Program-made: the position numbers and the translations under genes
Shown: piece by piece, positions 37,289-38,402 of the stretch
Layout: each line of letters begins with the position of its first letter
How positions within the stretch are numbered: position 1 is the first letter of the stretch
Source of the DNA: a virus
DNA: 38,402 nt
Direction: 5' to 3' (one strand)
Virus record (IMG/VR): IMGVR_UViG_3300011113_000167
Span: 1-38,402 of that record
The notes under the pieces: model-generated
What the model was told of the DNA's origin: nothing
Databases searched by the model: none
Seen by the model: only the letters and a program-made list of their open reading frames with translations

Positions 37289-37716
37289 GTCCTGCTCCTG
37301 ATGGCGGCGGCGATACAGCCTCCGTAGTTTGTGCTCGGATGGTCAATGTCCCACTGCTTTGCAATCTGAGCGCAAGCCTCACGCTCATGCGCGGCGACAA
37401 GGGCAGCGAAGCGCTCACGTTGCTGTAGTGTTTTGAGAGTGAAGTCGAAAGGGTCTTCGTTAGGGAAGTCGAAGATGGTTTCCTGCGCGAGCTGGATGAT
37501 GAGTTCACGATCCATCACTCTTTCCTTGCACTCAGGATGCACGGCTTTACAGCCTTCCCAATGTGTTGTCTGCGGCTCCGCAAGGGCTGCGCGGAGGGCG
37601 TCTATTGCCGTGTCAATTTCTCCCGGCAGACAGATTGCATGTTCGCCGATGCTCAATTTGTTGATTTCCACCAACGCCTCAAGCGCCTGCTGCGCGGCTT
37701 GTCGTAGGTTGCTCAT
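37285..37716 (-). CDS. Hypothetical protein (143 aa)
   Basis: The N-terminal third is helical (LRQAAQQALEALVEINKLSI), then a Cys-containing segment (HWEGCKAVHPECKERV) and a helical C-terminal part (AALVAAHEREACAQIAKQWD). Three Cys and several His residues are present, but no clear metal motif. It is in the chain of four-base overlaps that links the Cys-rich genes to the YqaJ gene. The function is unknown. Confidence 0.7.
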   Translation of the reverse strand: MSNLRQAAQQALEALVEINKLSIGEHAICLPGEIDTAIDALRAALAEPQTTHWEGCKAVHPECKERVMDRELIIQLAQETIFDFPNEDPFDFTLKTLQQRERFAALVAAHEREACAQIAKQWDIDHPSTNYGGCIAAAIRSRT

Positions 37717-37946
37717 CCCATATCCTCCTGCGTGTCAGGCTCAGAGGGTGAGCCAGGGCTGTATTCCCAATACTGGGCGTTCATGCCACAGCCGGTGATG
37801 CTGTTGCGCTGGGTAAAGGCAAGGGGGAAACGCTTAGCCCCAGATACAGGGTGCGTCCACTCAAGAGCAGGATGGGTGCAGTGCCCGTCGTCCTGAGTGT
37901 GGGTAAAGGGCCGGAAGTACCGGCAGTCTGAACACAGTTTCATCAT
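37713..37946 (-). CDS. Small Cys-rich putative zinc-binding protein, allele B
   Basis: A 77-aa protein with LCSDCRYF, then GHCTHP, TGCGMNAQYWEY and an acidic end. Together with the protein at 37992-38225 it shows the same CxxC ... C ... CGxxAxxW plan. It starts with ATGATG behind GAGAGG and ends in an ATGA overlap with the next gene. A partial second allele is at 1-172. Function unknown. Confidence 0.8.
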   Translation of the reverse strand: MMKLCSDCRYFRPFTHTQDDGHCTHPALEWTHPVSGAKRFPLAFTQRNSITGCGMNAQYWEYSPGSPSEPDTQEDMG

Positions 37947-37991
37947 GAGAACCTCTCATCAGTTGGTTAGGAGTAGATAAGGTTATAGGCA

Positions 37992-38225
37992 TTAGTCTTT
38001 CATGTCAAGTCCTTTCCAGAGCTTTGCGTCAGGGCCACAGGGGCCACGGCTGCGGTTGTCTATACAGCTTCCTATGCCTCTGCGGCCTTTCCAGGGGTTA
38101 GCAGCGCAGCACATGACTGTGCCGCCTCCTGCGTAGCGTTCCAGGTCAGGAATAGCGCGGTAGTGGGCGCAGGTGAGGCACTGTTGCTTCTTCTCGGGCC
38201 AGTCAAACTTGGGCAGAGTCCACAT
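37992..38225 (-). CDS. Small Cys-rich putative zinc-binding protein, allele B
   Basis: The 77-aa product differs from allele A (218-451) at residues EK for QQ, L for F, A for P, S for H and K for T. All six Cys and the CGPDAKLW motif are kept. It overlaps the 39-aa gene (38203-38322) by 23 bp. The function is unknown. Confidence 0.8.
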   Translation of the reverse strand: MWTLPKFDWPEKKQQCLTCAHYRAIPDLERYAGGGTVMCCAANPWKGRRGIGSCIDNRSRGPCGPDAKLWKGLDMKD

Positions 38226-38322
38226 CGCCAGTCACCCACAGGGCTGCAGTAATGGTTACGGGGTCAATCCTCTGACCGTCTTTGGCGGCGTTGAGAATCT
38301 TGTTCGCGTCTGATTTGCTCAT
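38203..38322 (-). CDS. Small hypothetical protein (39 aa), allele B
   Basis: The encoded protein is the same as in copy A (429-548); only a silent base differs in this gene. It overlaps both neighbouring genes in other frames. Confidence 0.6.
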   Translation of the reverse strand: MSKSDANKILNAAKDGQRIDPVTITAALWVTGDVDSAQV

Positions 38323-38402
38323 CGACAGCGATCTCACGTAACCGCTGTGCCTCCAGAAAACGGAAATAGAACTCTCGCTCTCGGGTTGTTTCGTACTTCT
38401 TT
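38264..38402 (-). CDS. Small charged helical protein, allele B (5' end cut by window edge)
   Basis: This is the 3' part of the 58-aa gene seen complete at 490-666. It lacks the start and the first residues because the window ends. One residue differs: Ser for Thr in the RRTED end, from the single substitution at 38275. On the circular genome it continues into position 629 and upstream. Confidence 0.5.
   Translation of the reverse strand, partial: KKYETTREREFYFRFLEAQRLREIAVDEQIRREQDSQRRQRRSED

Larger units (their letters stand above)
37775..38402. repeat. Terminal repeat, copy B (imperfect; same 628 bp as 1-628)
   Basis: Counterpart of copy A. It is identical over its last 127 bases (38276-38402) and carries roughly 30 substitutions before that, with no insertion or deletion. 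The copy continues smoothly from the preceding coding sequence, whereas copy A starts inside a gene. It therefore probably belongs to the circular genome path. Confidence 0.95.

Noticed and set aside
1-38402. Direct terminal repeats of the T7 type
   Set aside because: The two copies differ at about 6% of the first 501 positions; true direct repeats would be identical.
1-38402. tRNA genes, CRISPR arrays, insertion sequences, integrase or attachment site
   Set aside because: None was seen on reading both strands; short hairpins were checked and are better explained as terminators or intergenic stems.

Overview
The window is a nearly complete genome of a small tailed bacteriophage, most likely a podovirus. 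It has a large terminase, portal, scaffold, HK97-type capsid protein, an adaptor, a tail-tube-like protein, a fibre with an S74 chaperone domain, a run of very large helical and low-complexity virion proteins, and a holin/lysozyme cassette. There is no tape-measure, sheath or long-tail-tube gene. I see no integrase, CI-like repressor, DNA polymerase or RNA polymerase. This fits a lytic phage that borrows host replication and transcription. Shine-Dalgarno sites (AGGAG) and sigma70-like promoters point to a Gram-negative host. A freshwater betaproteobacterium is a reasonable but unproven guess.

The two ends carry the same 628 bp (1-628 and 37775-38402) with no length difference. The first 501 bp differ at roughly 30 positions, while the last 127 bp are identical. 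This looks like a circular (or circularly permuted) 37,774-bp genome assembled with two population alleles of one segment, not a true direct terminal repeat.

Read as a circle there are two opposing transcription blocks. (1) Minus strand, from 2939 down to 1 and, across the junction, from 38402 down to 33127. It begins with an ArdC-like antirestriction protein behind a promoter and a 7-bp inverted-repeat operator. Then come small coupled ORFs, a structured terminator (1001-1072), a 440-bp non-coding stretch with DnaA-box-like sites, small Cys-rich proteins, a YqaJ exonuclease, a RecT-like annealing protein, an HTH protein with a probable CTG start, an SSB-like protein, a PD-(D/E)XK-like nuclease, a glycosyltransferase and two small genes ending at a strong terminator (33096-33121). 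(2) Plus strand, 3487-33093, the late operon. It starts just after an intrinsic terminator with no visible gene in front of it, which suggests attenuation or antitermination. The order is small genes, terminase, a glycosyltransferase/methyltransferase pair, portal, scaffold, capsid, decoration-like proteins, adaptor, tail tube, fibre, giant virion proteins, small basic proteins, receptor-binding-like proteins and lysis genes. An internal promoter with a perfect TTGACA lies in front of the head-assembly genes.

No tRNA, CRISPR array, insertion sequence or integration site was found. The most interesting features are the two-allele circular junction, the terminator-guarded late operon, nested hairpins between minus-strand genes, a duplicated small virion gene on both sides of the internal virion genes, repeated modules in the tail-tube, fibre and 1565-aa proteins, and a CTG start inside a CTGA overlap.
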